Shown: positions 37,671 through 45,718 of the stretch, piece after piece
Layout of the letters: each line of letters opens with the position of its first letter
Position numbering within the stretch: position 1 is the first letter of the stretch
NCBI RefSeq assembly: GCF_014648495.1
Contig: NZ_BMRF01000006.1
Span: 124,001-188,000 of the forward strand
Direction: 5' to 3'
Length of the DNA stretch: 64,000 bases
Source: Actinomadura cremea
Lineage (GTDB): Bacteria; Actinomycetota; Actinomycetes; Streptosporangiales; Streptosporangiaceae
The notes under the pieces: model-generated
What the model was told of the DNA's origin: nothing
The model's database searches: none
Seen by the model: only the letters and a program-made list of their open reading frames with translations
Position numbers and translations under genes: made by a program

Positions 37671-37697
37671 GGGAATCGACGGGGACGTCCCGGCGTT
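37671..37697 (+). promoter_or_regulatory. SigR-type promoter of sigR
   Basis: GGGAAT, exactly 18 bp, then GTT. This is the established Streptomyces SigR promoter consensus and the layout of the autoregulated sigR promoter. It lies 53 bp before the sigR ATG. A 7-bp inverted repeat (CGTCTCA-N6-TGAGACG, 37702-37721) follows where transcription would begin. Confidence 0.8.
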
Positions 37698-37749
37698 GCA
37701 CCGTCTCATAAGCGTGAGACGAACGAGTACCGCCGAAGGTGGGGGTTCC

Positions 37750-38499
37750 ATGACCACGGCCGTTGCCGATTACCCGCGCGGAGCCGGGGTATCGCCCCTC
37801 GGCAAGGCACCGGCACCCAGGCGCGCGCTCAGGTTGCGCGGCCCGATATCGTCTAGCGGGGACGACACGGCCGGTGTCGCCGCATTCGAGGGGGTGGGTC
37901 AGGTACCGGGCACCACGGAGACCGTGGAGCAGCGCCAGGAGCGCTTCCAGCGCGATGTGCTCCCGTTCTTGGACCAGCTGTACTCCGCCGCGCTGCGCAT
38001 GACGCGCAACCCGGCGGACGCCGAGGATCTCGTGCAGGAGACGTTCGCCAAGGCGTTCGCGTCCTTCCACCAGTTCAAGGAGGGCACGAACCTCAAGGCG
38101 TGGCTCTACCGCATCCTGACCAACACGTTCATCAACTCCTACCGCAAGAAGCAGCGCCAGCCGCAGCAGTCGGCCACCGAGGAGATCGAGGACTGGCAGC
38201 TCGCGCGCGCCGAGTCGCACACCTCCAGCGGGCTGAAGTCCGCCGAGGCCGAGGCGCTCGAGCACCTGCCCGACTCCGACGTCAAGCGGGCGCTGCAGGA
38301 CCTGCCGGAGGAGTTCCGGATCGCCGTCTACCTCGCCGACGTCGAGGGTTTCGCCTACAAGGAGATCGCCGAGATCATGGGCACGCCCATCGGCACGGTG
38401 ATGTCGCGGCTGCACCGGGGCCGGCGCCAGCTGCGCGGCATGCTCGAGGACTACGCGGAGGAGCGCGGTCTCACCCGGGCGAACGGAGGGCGGTCATGA
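37750..38499 (+). CDS. sigR: ECF sigma factor SigR (thiol-oxidative stress)
   Basis: A 249-residue group-IV sigma factor. Region 2 ([31 protein letters not shown], 2.1-2.2) and region 4 ([44 protein letters not shown]) are intact. Identity as SigR/SigH rests on these blocks, the adjacent rsrA gene and the SigR-type promoter. About 50 residues precede region 2, so ATG 37750 gives an extended form like the induced SigR' of Streptomyces. A GTG near 37894 would give the short form. It controls thioredoxin and mycothiol genes when disulfide stress releases it from RsrA. Confidence 0.92.
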   Translation: MTTAVADYPRGAGVSPLGKAPAPRRALRLRGPISSSGDDTAGVAAFEGVGQVPGTTETVEQRQERFQRDVLPFLDQLYSAALRMTRNPADAEDLVQETFAKAFASFHQFKEGTNLKAWLYRILTNTFINSYRKKQRQPQQSATEEIEDWQLARAESHTSSGLKSAEAEALEHLPDSDVKRALQDLPEEFRIAVYLADVEGFAYKEIAEIMGTPIGTVMSRLHRGRRQLRGMLEDYAEERGLTRANGGRS

Positions 38500-38585
38500 C
38501 GCACGCGCCCGTCCGTCGCCCGCAGCGGAGCGACATGCCGAACACCGCGCCCGAACGCGGCGCGGTGCGCGAGAAGGGTGAGTGA
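38496..38585 (+). CDS. 29-residue ORF coupling sigR to rsrA
   Basis: ATG 38496 overlaps the sigR stop (ATGA) and is preceded by a strong ACGGAGGGCGG site. The ORF ends TGA at 38583-38585, three bases before the rsrA ATG. The predicted peptide is short and Arg/Pro-rich, starting [13 protein letters not shown]. It may simply pass ribosomes from sigR to rsrA. Whether a peptide accumulates is unknown. Confidence 0.45.
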   Translation: MTHAPVRRPQRSDMPNTAPERGAVREKGE

Positions 38586-38588
38586 GCC

Positions 38589-38891
38589 ATGAGCTGTGGC
38601 GACCACCATGACACCCCCTGCGACGAGGTCCTGGCCCGGGTCTACACCTACCTCGACGGTGAGCTGGACCAGGGCGGCTGCGGCGAGGTCCGCCAGCATC
38701 TGGACGAGTGCGGGCCGTGCCTGCGCGAGTACGGCCTCGAGGAGGCCGTGAAGAAGCTCGTGAACAAATCCTGCGGCTGCGAACCAGCGCCGGAGGACCT
38801 GCGCACCAAAGTCCTCGGCCGCATCGAGCAGATCTGCGGCGAGATCCAGGCCACCGACACCGCCGAAAGAACCGAGACCGAAACGGCCTGA
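38589..38891 (+). CDS. rsrA: Redox-sensing zinc anti-sigma factor RsrA
   Basis: A 100-residue ZAS-family anti-sigma factor that holds SigR inactive under reducing conditions. Cys3, His7, Cys11, His37, Cys41 and Cys44 (HLDECGPC) occupy the same numbers as in Streptomyces RsrA, including the residues that bind zinc and form the trigger disulfide. A further Cys pair (SCGC, 62 and 64) follows, as in the family. ATG 38589 is adjacent to the small ORF stop. Release of zinc on oxidation frees SigR. Confidence 0.95.
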   Translation: MSCGDHHDTPCDEVLARVYTYLDGELDQGGCGEVRQHLDECGPCLREYGLEEAVKKLVNKSCGCEPAPEDLRTKVLGRIEQICGEIQATDTAERTETETA

Positions 38892-38957
38892 GGCCGCTCG
38901 GGTGCCCGACCACCGCAGCCTCAGCCACCGCAGCCCCAGCCGCCGGTGCCTCGGCCG

Positions 38958-38977
38958 GCGGACCGGAACCACTGCGA
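38958..38977 (+). repeat. Dispersed 20-bp repeat, copy A
   Basis: GCGGACCGGAACCACTGCGA, located between rsrA and the epimerase gene. The inverted copy is at 57511-57530. Confidence 0.6.
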
Positions 38978-39001
38978 CCGCACGTGTCGCCGGTTGAAGG
39001 A

Positions 39002-39018
39002 AGGCCGCCTAGCGGCCT
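39002..39018. terminator. Short hairpin after rsrA
   Basis: AGGCCGC-N3-GCGGCCT, located between rsrA and the epimerase gene. It is a modest terminator candidate without a U-run. Confidence 0.4.
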
Positions 39019-39046
39019 GACGCCAAGGGCGACGCATAATGAACAC

Positions 39047-39961
39047 GTGCTCGTTTTGGTCACCGGCGCGGCCGGCTTCATCGGTTCCCATCTCGTCGAC
39101 CGGCTCCTCGCCGACGGCCACGAGGTCGTCGGCGTGGACGATCTGTCGTCCGGCGCGAACGTCCGTCCCGACGTCGAGCTGTGGGAGCTGGACGTCGCGG
39201 ACCCGGCGCTGGTCGAGCGGGCCGCCGCGCGGCGGCCCGAGGTCGTCTGCCACCTGGCCGCGCAGGTCAGCGTGCGGGCCAGCGTCGCCGACCCGCTGCA
39301 CGACGCGCGGGTGAACGTGCTCGGCACCGCGAACGTCCTGGAGGCGGTGCGGGCCGGCGGCGGCCGCAAGGCCGTGTTCGCCTCCAGCTGCGCCGTGTAC
39401 GGGGTTCCGGACGCGCTGCCCGTCCCGCCGGACGCCGAACTGCGCCCCGCGTCCCCGTACGCGGCGTCGAAGGTGTCGGGGGAGGTGTACGCGCAGACGT
39501 ACCGGGCGCTGCACGGCGTCGACTTCACCGCGCTGACGCTCGCCAACGTCTACGGGCCGCGGCAGACCCCCGAGGGCGAGGCGGGCGTCGTGTCGATCTT
39601 CACGGACGCGCTGCTCGACGGGCGCGCGACGAAGGTGTACGGCGACGGCACGCAGACTCGCGACTACGTGTACGTCCTGGACGTCGTGGACGCGTTCGCC
39701 CGCGCGGTGGACGAGCGCGCCGGCGGGCTGCGGCTCAACGTGGGCACCGGGCTGCAGACCACCGACCGCGAGCTGCACACGCTCGTCGCCGCGGCGGCGG
39801 GGACGCCGGACGACCCGGAGTTCGCGCCGCCGCGGCTCGGCGACCTGCCCGCGATGGCGATCGACCCCGGGCCGACCCAGGGGGCGCTCGGCTGGACGCC
39901 CCGGGTGTCGCTGCCGGACGGGCTCGCCGAGACGGTCGCGTGGGCCCGCGAGCGCCGCTGA
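39047..39961 (+). CDS. NAD-dependent sugar epimerase/dehydratase (GalE-like)
   Basis: A 304-residue extended SDR of the nucleotide-sugar epimerase family. The NAD-binding motif VTGAAGFIGSHLVDRLL is at the very N-terminus. The catalytic Ser-Ser-Cys stretch FASSCAVYG and SPYAASKVSGE (Tyr-x-x-x-Lys) follow, then NVYGPRQTP and TRDYVYVLDVVDAF. The likely reaction is UDP-glucose/galactose 4-epimerisation or a related step for cell-envelope sugars. It starts at GTG 39047. It is separated from rsrA by 155 bp and a hairpin, so independent transcription is likely. Confidence 0.9.
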   Translation: MLVLVTGAAGFIGSHLVDRLLADGHEVVGVDDLSSGANVRPDVELWELDVADPALVERAAARRPEVVCHLAAQVSVRASVADPLHDARVNVLGTANVLEAVRAGGGRKAVFASSCAVYGVPDALPVPPDAELRPASPYAASKVSGEVYAQTYRALHGVDFTALTLANVYGPRQTPEGEAGVVSIFTDALLDGRATKVYGDGTQTRDYVYVLDVVDAFARAVDERAGGLRLNVGTGLQTTDRELHTLVAAAAGTPDDPEFAPPRLGDLPAMAIDPGPTQGALGWTPRVSLPDGLAETVAWARERR

Positions 39962-40386
39962 GCCGATGCCCCTGCGGAACCGTCCGGGAACCGTCCGGGA
40001 ACCGCCCGCGATGCCGTCTGCGCCGCCGAACGCCGGCGAATGCCCGGCCTATCCCTTTCCGGGGCTATTTCTGGTTGTTTAGTTTACTGTTTGCTTCCTG
40101 CACGTGCATTTAGGTCGTGCATAACGATGGTGCGCATACGTTGCGTGTAATGCGGCGGAGAAATGATCACTTAAGGTGACGGTTGGTTCACACTTTGCTC
40201 ACGATTCCTCGCTCGCCTGTGTGACCTGGGCAGTTCGCGTTAAGCTTGTGCCGAATTCAGCGACGGGAGCACGGTGCGCACCCGGGAATTCGGGGTATGT
40301 GCTCGCCCGGAGGTCGGGACCGTCGGAGTCCCGGCCCGCCGGTCGTGCACCGGCGTTCCGGATTTCCGCGGGGGGAGGCAGGAGTC
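39962..40386. other. Long intergenic region upstream of the HD-domain operon
   Basis: No protein-coding gene is convincing here. The stretch 40060-40200 is unusually AT-rich for this genome (for example TTTAGTTTACTGTTTGC) and probably holds the promoter of the HD operon. CCGAATTC (40251-40258) and GAATTCGG (40286-40293) form an 8-bp inverted repeat. I looked for a known riboswitch and could not support one. Confidence 0.5.
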
Positions 40387-40479
40387 ATGCTGCATCGCGA
40401 GATGCCTGTCCGGACGGCCCGGCACTCGAGCGCCGCGGCGTCGTCGCTGATGATGCCCAAGGGCGTGTCCTGGGTCTAG
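40387..40479 (+). CDS. 30-residue ORF upstream of the HD-GYP gene
   Basis: ATG 40387 has one of the best ribosome-binding sites in the window (GGGGGAGGCAGGAG). The peptide begins MLHREMPVRTARHSSAAAS and ends PKGVSWV before TAG. It is cationic, with two Met-Met or Met-Pro turns and no Cys. It may be a leader peptide or a small functional protein for the 64-bp-distant HD-GYP gene. I do not recognise it. Confidence 0.45.
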   Translation: MLHREMPVRTARHSSAAASSLMMPKGVSWV

Positions 40480-40542
40480 TGCCGGCAGGCACGAGCGATC
40501 CCGGCGGCGGCCCGCCCATTCGTCATCCCCGAGGGGGCGGCA

Positions 40543-41889
40543 ATGCGTGGACTACCTCTCGCTGCCTGGGCGTACGTGTGCGGTGTCGTCGTCCTCGCGG
40601 CCGGCCTCATCGCGACGTCGTCCTTCGCGAAGCTGGACTGGAGCGTGCTGGCCGTACTGGCCGTGCTGTTCCTCGTGTGCGACAGCGCACCGGCCAGACT
40701 GAACGTCGAGCGCGCCCGCGTCTCGATGAGTTTCGCCGCAAGCCTGGCGTCCGTGGTCCTGCTCGGCCCGGCCGGCGCGGCCCTGCTCGGCTGCTGCGCC
40801 GTCGTCACCGGGCAGCGGATCCTCGCGCCGGAGAAGCGGCTGTTCAACGGCGCGCAGTTCGCGCTCAGCGGCTTCATCGCCGGAACCGTCTTCGACCTGC
40901 TCGGCGGTGACCGCTTCCGACCCGAGCAGGCCCGCTGGGTCGAGAACGTCATCGGCCCCTTCCTCGGCGCGCTCGTCACCTTCGTCGTCGTCAACCTGGC
41001 GCTCACCGCCGGGGTCCTGCTGCTCAGCCGGCAGGCCGCGCCCCGCGAGCTGATCCGCGACAGCGGCCAGCTCGCCGTCGGCTGCCTCGCCTACGGCATG
41101 TTCGGCCTGCTCATCGCCGGGCTGTGGCCGCGGGTCGGGCCGCTCGCCGCCGTCCTGGTCCTGCTGCCGCTGTTCATCGCCCGCTGGGCGATGGAGCAGG
41201 CGCACGACCAGCACCAGGCGCACGCCGCCACCCTCGCGTCGCTCTGCCAGGCCGTCGAGACGAAGGACTACTACACCCGCGGCCACTCCGAGCGCGTCTC
41301 CCGCGGCTCCGTGATGATCGCCAAGGAGATCGGGATGCGGCCCGACCGGGTCGAGGCCATCCGCTACGCCGGGATGCTGCACGACGTCGGCAAGCTCGGC
41401 GTCCCCACCAAGGTGCTGCAGAAGAACGGCTCGCTCACCGCCGAGGAGTTCGCCGCGATCCAGCTGCACCCGATGCGCGGGCTGGAGATCGTCCGCGAGA
41501 TCGGCTTCCTGGACGAGGCGCTCGCCGGCATCATGCACCACCACGAGAAGGTGAACGGCCGCGGCTACCCGATGGGCCTCGCCGGCGACGAGATCCCCGA
41601 GTTCGCCCGCGTCATCTCCGTCGCCGACGCGTTCGACTCCATGACCTCCACCCGCTCCTACCGCGCCGCCCGCAGCGTCGACGAGGGCATCGAGGAGCTG
41701 CGGCGGGGGATGGGCGACCATTTCGACCCCGTCATGGTCGAGGCGTTCCTGCGCGTCCTCGACCGGGACGGCTGGGAGCCGCCCGAGCCGATGACGCCGC
41801 CCGACGACGACGTCGCCGAGACCACCCGGCAGGACCACGACGACCCCAGCGCGCCGCTGCGCGTCGCCGGGGACGAAGTCCGCAAGTGA
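40543..41889 (+). CDS. Membrane HD-GYP-type phosphohydrolase
   Basis: 448 residues. The N-terminal 220 residues hold about seven transmembrane helices (a MASE-like sensory region). The C-terminal half is an HD-GYP domain, with metal ligands in GHSERVSRGS, AGMLHDVGKLGVP, MHHHEKVNGRGYPMGLAGD and VADAFDSMTSTRSYR. The GYP triad is present as GRGYP, so cyclic di-GMP or a similar dinucleotide is a plausible substrate. ATG 40543 is used. The next gene, a related HD protein, follows after 22 bp. Confidence 0.88.
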   Translation: MRGLPLAAWAYVCGVVVLAAGLIATSSFAKLDWSVLAVLAVLFLVCDSAPARLNVERARVSMSFAASLASVVLLGPAGAALLGCCAVVTGQRILAPEKRLFNGAQFALSGFIAGTVFDLLGGDRFRPEQARWVENVIGPFLGALVTFVVVNLALTAGVLLLSRQAAPRELIRDSGQLAVGCLAYGMFGLLIAGLWPRVGPLAAVLVLLPLFIARWAMEQAHDQHQAHAATLASLCQAVETKDYYTRGHSERVSRGSVMIAKEIGMRPDRVEAIRYAGMLHDVGKLGVPTKVLQKNGSLTAEEFAAIQLHPMRGLEIVREIGFLDEALAGIMHHHEKVNGRGYPMGLAGDEIPEFARVISVADAFDSMTSTRSYRAARSVDEGIEELRRGMGDHFDPVMVEAFLRVLDRDGWEPPEPMTPPDDDVAETTRQDHDDPSAPLRVAGDEVRK

Positions 41890-41911
41890 CCGACCCGGCG
41901 GGAAAGCAAGC

Positions 41912-43261
41912 GTGACCAGCACCCAGATCCGCGCCCGGGAACGGGCCGCGTGGCAGACCATCGACTCCGGCCAGCTCCTGCTCATCGCCACGGCGGGGCT
42001 CTTCGCCATCGTCGCGATCACCCAGGTCGCCGCCGTCGGGCTCGTCCAGCCCGACATCGCGGTCATCTTCGGGGTCCTCATCGCGCTCGGCGAGCTGTTC
42101 CGCATGGTGATGCCCGGCAACCGGGAGATGGCGCCCATCGCCACCGCCGGCGCCATCGGCTACGCGCTGCTCGTCGGCATCGGCCCCGAGGGCGCCCCGC
42201 CGGACGCGCCGCTCGGCGTCGTCCCCGCCGCCCACTCGCCGCTGCAGGTCGTCGCCGTCACCGCCGCCGGCATGCTGATCGGCTCGCTGCCGCACATCGC
42301 CGTCGGCCGGTCCCCGCGCCCGGACGCGATGGCGCGGCGGCTGTTCACCGTCTCGATCGTCGCACTGTGCTTCCGTCCGCTCCTGGACCTGAACCCCGCC
42401 TGGTACCTGCTGCTCGCCTCGATGGGTCTGATCGTCGTCGCGTCCTGCTTCACCGACGTGGTGATCGCCGCGCTGATCCGCGCCGAGGCCGTCCGCACCC
42501 GGTTCGGCATCGCGCTGCGCGACGAGATCGGCGCGAAGATGGCGCTGTGCGCGGCGACCAGCGCCACCGCCATGCTGATCGCCGTCTCCACCACCGCGAT
42601 GGGGCAGGCCGCGCTGCTGATCTTCACGGTGCCGATCCTGGTCACCCAGTTCGCGTTCCGCCGCTACGCGGGCGTCCGCGCCACCTACCTGCAGACCGTC
42701 CGCGCCCTGTCGCGCGTCACCGAGGTCGGCGGCTACGTCGAGACCGGCCACTCCCGGCGGGTCGCGGCGTTCGCCGTCGCGATGGGCCGCGAGCTCGGCA
42801 TGGCCGAGGCCGAACTCCTCGAACTGGAGTACGCGGCGCTCATGCACGACATCGGGCAGCTCTCCTTGGGCGACCCGATCCCCGGCGGCGCCACCGTCCT
42901 CGCGTCCCCCACCGAACAGCGCCGCATCGCCGAACTCGGCGCCGAGGTCATCAAGGAGACGGGCGTCCTCGACCGGGTCGCGCACATCGTCCGGCTCTCC
43001 TCGCACCCCTACCGGACGGGACGGCCCGCCGACGACACGAACGACCCGGACGGGCAGGACGCCGACCGTCCCGTCGCGCCGCCCCTCGCGAGCCGTATCA
43101 TCAAGGTCGCCAACGCCTACGACGACCTCGTCGGCGAGTCGCCCGACCGCGACCGGGGCGCGGCCGTCCTGGAACGGCTGCGGCTCGACTCCGCCGCCGA
43201 GTACGATCCGACGGTCGTCGAGGCGCTCAGCCGGGTGGTGGACCGCCGCACCCGGCCGTGA
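41912..43261 (+). CDS. Membrane HD-domain protein, GYP motif lost
   Basis: A 449-residue paralogue of the preceding gene with about eight N-terminal transmembrane helices and a C-terminal HD domain. The HD pair is kept (ALMHDIGQLSLG) and GHSRRVAAFAVAMG aligns with the first metal-ligand helix. The GYP segment is replaced by SSHPYRTGRPADD, and an Asp-rich insertion precedes VANAYDDLVGESPDR. It may therefore be a regulatory or altered-specificity partner of the first protein. It starts at GTG 41912 and is almost certainly in the same operon. Confidence 0.85.
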   Translation: MTSTQIRARERAAWQTIDSGQLLLIATAGLFAIVAITQVAAVGLVQPDIAVIFGVLIALGELFRMVMPGNREMAPIATAGAIGYALLVGIGPEGAPPDAPLGVVPAAHSPLQVVAVTAAGMLIGSLPHIAVGRSPRPDAMARRLFTVSIVALCFRPLLDLNPAWYLLLASMGLIVVASCFTDVVIAALIRAEAVRTRFGIALRDEIGAKMALCAATSATAMLIAVSTTAMGQAALLIFTVPILVTQFAFRRYAGVRATYLQTVRALSRVTEVGGYVETGHSRRVAAFAVAMGRELGMAEAELLELEYAALMHDIGQLSLGDPIPGGATVLASPTEQRRIAELGAEVIKETGVLDRVAHIVRLSSHPYRTGRPADDTNDPDGQDADRPVAPPLASRIIKVANAYDDLVGESPDRDRGAAVLERLRLDSAAEYDPTVVEALSRVVDRRTRP

Positions 43262-43305
43262 GGGACAATTCCACGGTCCGGTAGTCGTCAAAGGGGAGTT
43301 CGCAG

Positions 43306-44673
43306 GTGTTCGAGTCCGTGCTCGTGGCGAACCGGGGTGAGATCGCCAGCCGGATCATCCACACCGCACGCGCGCTGGGCCTCAAGGCCATCGCGGTGTA
43401 CTCGCAGGCCGACGAGGACCTGCCCTTCGTCTCCGAGGCCGACGAGGCCATCCTGATCGGCCCCGCCGACCCCGCCCGCAGCTACCTCAACGCCCCGGCG
43501 ATCATCGAGGCGGCGCGGCGGACGAACGCGCAGGCCGTCCACCCGGGCTACGGCTTCCTCGCGGAGAACGCGGACTTCGCGCGGCAGGTCGCCGCCCGCG
43601 ACCTGATCTGGGTCGGCGCGCCGCCGCTCGCCATCGCCCGCCTCGGCGACAAGATCAACGCCCGGAACCTGGTGAAGGAGGCGGGCGTCCCGGTCGTGCC
43701 CGGCGTGTGGGAGCCCGTCCCGGACGCCGACACCGCCGTCGAGGAGGCCCGGCGGATCGGCTACCCCGTCATGGTCAAGCCGGCCGCGGGCGGCAACGGC
43801 ATCGGGATGAGCGCCGCGCACGACGAGGCCGGGCTCCGCCGCGCCTACGAGACCGCCCGCGCCCGCGGCGAACGCATCTTCGGCCGCGCCGACATCCTGC
43901 TCGAACGGTACGTGCCGAACGCCCGGCACGTCGACGTGCAGATCCTCGGGCTGCCCGACGGGACGGTCGTCGCGCTCGGCGACCGCGACTGCTCCGTCCA
44001 GCGCCGCCACCAGAAGCTCGTCGAGGAATCGCCGTCCCCCGGCGTCACCCAGGAGCTGCGCGAACGGATGCTGGCCGCCGCCGTCCGCGCCGGGGAGGCC
44101 GTCGGCTACCGCGGCGCCGGCACCGTCGAGTTCCTCGTCGACCCGGCCGCGCAGGAGTGCCACTTCCTCGAGATGAGCGCCCGCCTGCAGGTCGAGCACC
44201 CCGTCACCGAACTCGTCACCGGCGTCGACCTCGTCGAGGCGCAGTTCCGGATCGCCGCCGGCGAGCCCGTCCCGGACGCGTTCGCGGGCACCCGCGGGCA
44301 CGCGATCGAGTTCCGCGTCTACGCCGAGGACCCCGACCGCTTCCTGCCCGCGACCGGCCGCATCAAGGTGTGGGAGGAGCCCGTCGGCGACGGCATCCGC
44401 ATCGACGCCGGGTACGCCGAGGGCAACACCGTCACACCCCACTACGATCCGCTGCTGGCCAAGCTCTGCGTGCACGGCGCCGACCGCGCCCACGCGCTGG
44501 GTCGCGCGCGGGCCGCCGTGGACGCGTTCCGCATCGAGGGCCTCCCGACGAACCTGCCCTTCCACGCGGAGCTGCTCGGCCGTCCCGAGTTCGCTGACGG
44601 CTCCTACGACACGGGCCTCGTGGCGCGCATGCGCGCCTCCTCGCGGCCGTCGTCCGAAGCGCCGGTACGGTAA
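43306..44673 (+). CDS. Biotin carboxylase-like protein (AccC paralogue)
   Basis: A 455-residue ATP-grasp biotin carboxylase. It opens MFESVLVANRGEIASRII and has VHPGYGFLAENADFA, PAAGGNGIGM as the ATP Gly-loop, RDCSVQRRHQKLVEESPSP and VYAEDP. The normally invariant EMNTRLQVEHPVTE reads EMSARLQVEHPVTE, changing an Asn that helps bind metal and substrate. There is no biotin-carrier or carboxyltransferase domain. ATP-dependent carboxylation of a biotin carrier is likely, but as a divergent paralogue. GTG 43306 follows GGGGAG. The bsaP gene starts 6 bp after its stop. Confidence 0.87.
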   Translation: MFESVLVANRGEIASRIIHTARALGLKAIAVYSQADEDLPFVSEADEAILIGPADPARSYLNAPAIIEAARRTNAQAVHPGYGFLAENADFARQVAARDLIWVGAPPLAIARLGDKINARNLVKEAGVPVVPGVWEPVPDADTAVEEARRIGYPVMVKPAAGGNGIGMSAAHDEAGLRRAYETARARGERIFGRADILLERYVPNARHVDVQILGLPDGTVVALGDRDCSVQRRHQKLVEESPSPGVTQELRERMLAAAVRAGEAVGYRGAGTVEFLVDPAAQECHFLEMSARLQVEHPVTELVTGVDLVEAQFRIAAGEPVPDAFAGTRGHAIEFRVYAEDPDRFLPATGRIKVWEEPVGDGIRIDAGYAEGNTVTPHYDPLLAKLCVHGADRAHALGRARAAVDAFRIEGLPTNLPFHAELLGRPEFADGSYDTGLVARMRASSRPSSEAPVR

Positions 44674-44679
44674 CCCACC

Positions 44680-44883
44680 GTGGAGACGTACTGCGACCGT
44701 TGCGGCGAGCCCGGCGACCACGCGGCCTGCCGCGCCGCGCGGCGGATGGAGCCGCCCCGCTACTGCGCCCGCTGCCGCCGCCGGCTGATCGTGCAGGTGA
44801 CGCCGCTCGGCTGGACGGCGCGCTGCTCCGAACACGGCGAACTGGGCAGCGACGACGGCACCCCCGCCCCCACCCGCGGCTGA
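44680..44883 (+). CDS. bsaP: Biotin synthase auxiliary protein BsaP
   Basis: A 67-residue Cys-rich protein. Cys5 and Cys8 (CDRC), Cys17, Cys29 and Cys32 (CARC) and Cys49 with His52 look like metal or Fe-S ligands. Sequence blocks PPRYCARCRRRLIVQVTP and GWTARC match the actinobacterial BsaP family (Rv1590 in M. tuberculosis, from memory). BsaP has been reported to support BioB, probably in Fe-S cluster handling. It starts at GTG 44680, likely co-transcribed with the biotin carboxylase gene, and lies 3.3 kb from bioB rather than beside it. Confidence 0.8.
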   Translation: METYCDRCGEPGDHAACRAARRMEPPRYCARCRRRLIVQVTPLGWTARCSEHGELGSDDGTPAPTRG

Positions 44884-45066
44884 GCCGCCGCAGGCGTCCC
44901 GCCTGGGCGTTCCGGCCTGAGTCGGGCGCGGACCCGACCGTGCCCGTCGCACGCCGCTCCATGCGCGGGCGCGGGGCCTGCGGGGCGGTGCCGGCGTGGC
45001 TGGAAGGCTCGGGGCCACCAGGTCGGCACGTGGGCGAGGCGCCCAGGGCGGCGTGGGGGCTCCGGG

Positions 45067-45561
45067 CTACCAGGTGAGGGCGTAGGTGAGGAGCTTCAGG
45101 CCGGGCACGGGGCTCCAGTCGCGGTCAGGGGTGCGGGCGAAGCCCATGCGCTCGTAGAGGCGGTGCGCGTCGCCCATGTTCGGCTGGGTCGAGAGGCGGA
45201 CGCCGCGCAGCCCGGTGCCGCGTGCGCGGTCGACGCACGCCGTCACGAGCGCGCGTCCCGCTCCGGCGCCGCGCGCCTTCGCCAGGACGGCGAGCATGCG
45301 GAACTCGGCCTCGTCCGGTGCGGCCAGTTCGGCGTACGGGCTGCCCGGAGGGCAGTACGCGACGGCTCCGACGATCTCGCCGCCGACGCCCGCGACCAGC
45401 AGTTCGGTCTTGGCGGCGCGGTCGGCGGCGTCGGCGAGCGTCGCCACGTAGGACGACTCCGGCGACACGAGGCCGCTGTGCACGTAGACCTCGACGGTCA
45501 GCGCGCCGATCAGGTCGTACTCGTCCGGCCGCGCCGTCCGGACGATCACGCGTTCGGGCAC
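45067..45561 (-). CDS. GNAT family N-acetyltransferase
   Basis: A 164-residue single-domain GNAT enzyme. The acetyl-CoA-binding motif A is EFRMLAVLAKARGAGAGRALV, with the expected Q/RxxGxG/A pattern, and motif B is QPNMGDAHRLYERMGFARTPD. The N-terminus VIVRTARPDEYDLIGALTVEVY is typical. The acceptor (small amine, antibiotic or protein) cannot be predicted. It starts at GTG 45561 and is divergent from the carotenoid oxygenase gene. Confidence 0.9.
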   Translation of the reverse strand: MPERVIVRTARPDEYDLIGALTVEVYVHSGLVSPESSYVATLADAADRAAKTELLVAGVGGEIVGAVAYCPPGSPYAELAAPDEAEFRMLAVLAKARGAGAGRALVTACVDRARGTGLRGVRLSTQPNMGDAHRLYERMGFARTPDRDWSPVPGLKLLTYALTW

Positions 45562-45718
45562 CGATGCACCTCCGGGGGTCGGTTCCGCTCCCGCCGGGAC
45601 GGACGGGGCCGAGCCCAGATTAGCCGCGCGCGGGGACGGATCGGACGGTAGTCGTTAGAGGGTTGACGACGCCCGGTCCGGCGGGGTCGACTGGCGGGAG
45701 CCGACCCCAGGAGGCGTC

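Noticed and set aside
39962-40386. Riboswitch (cyclic di-AMP or similar) upstream of the HD operon
   Set aside because: Apart from one short inverted repeat, I could not match the conserved core of any riboswitch class I know.
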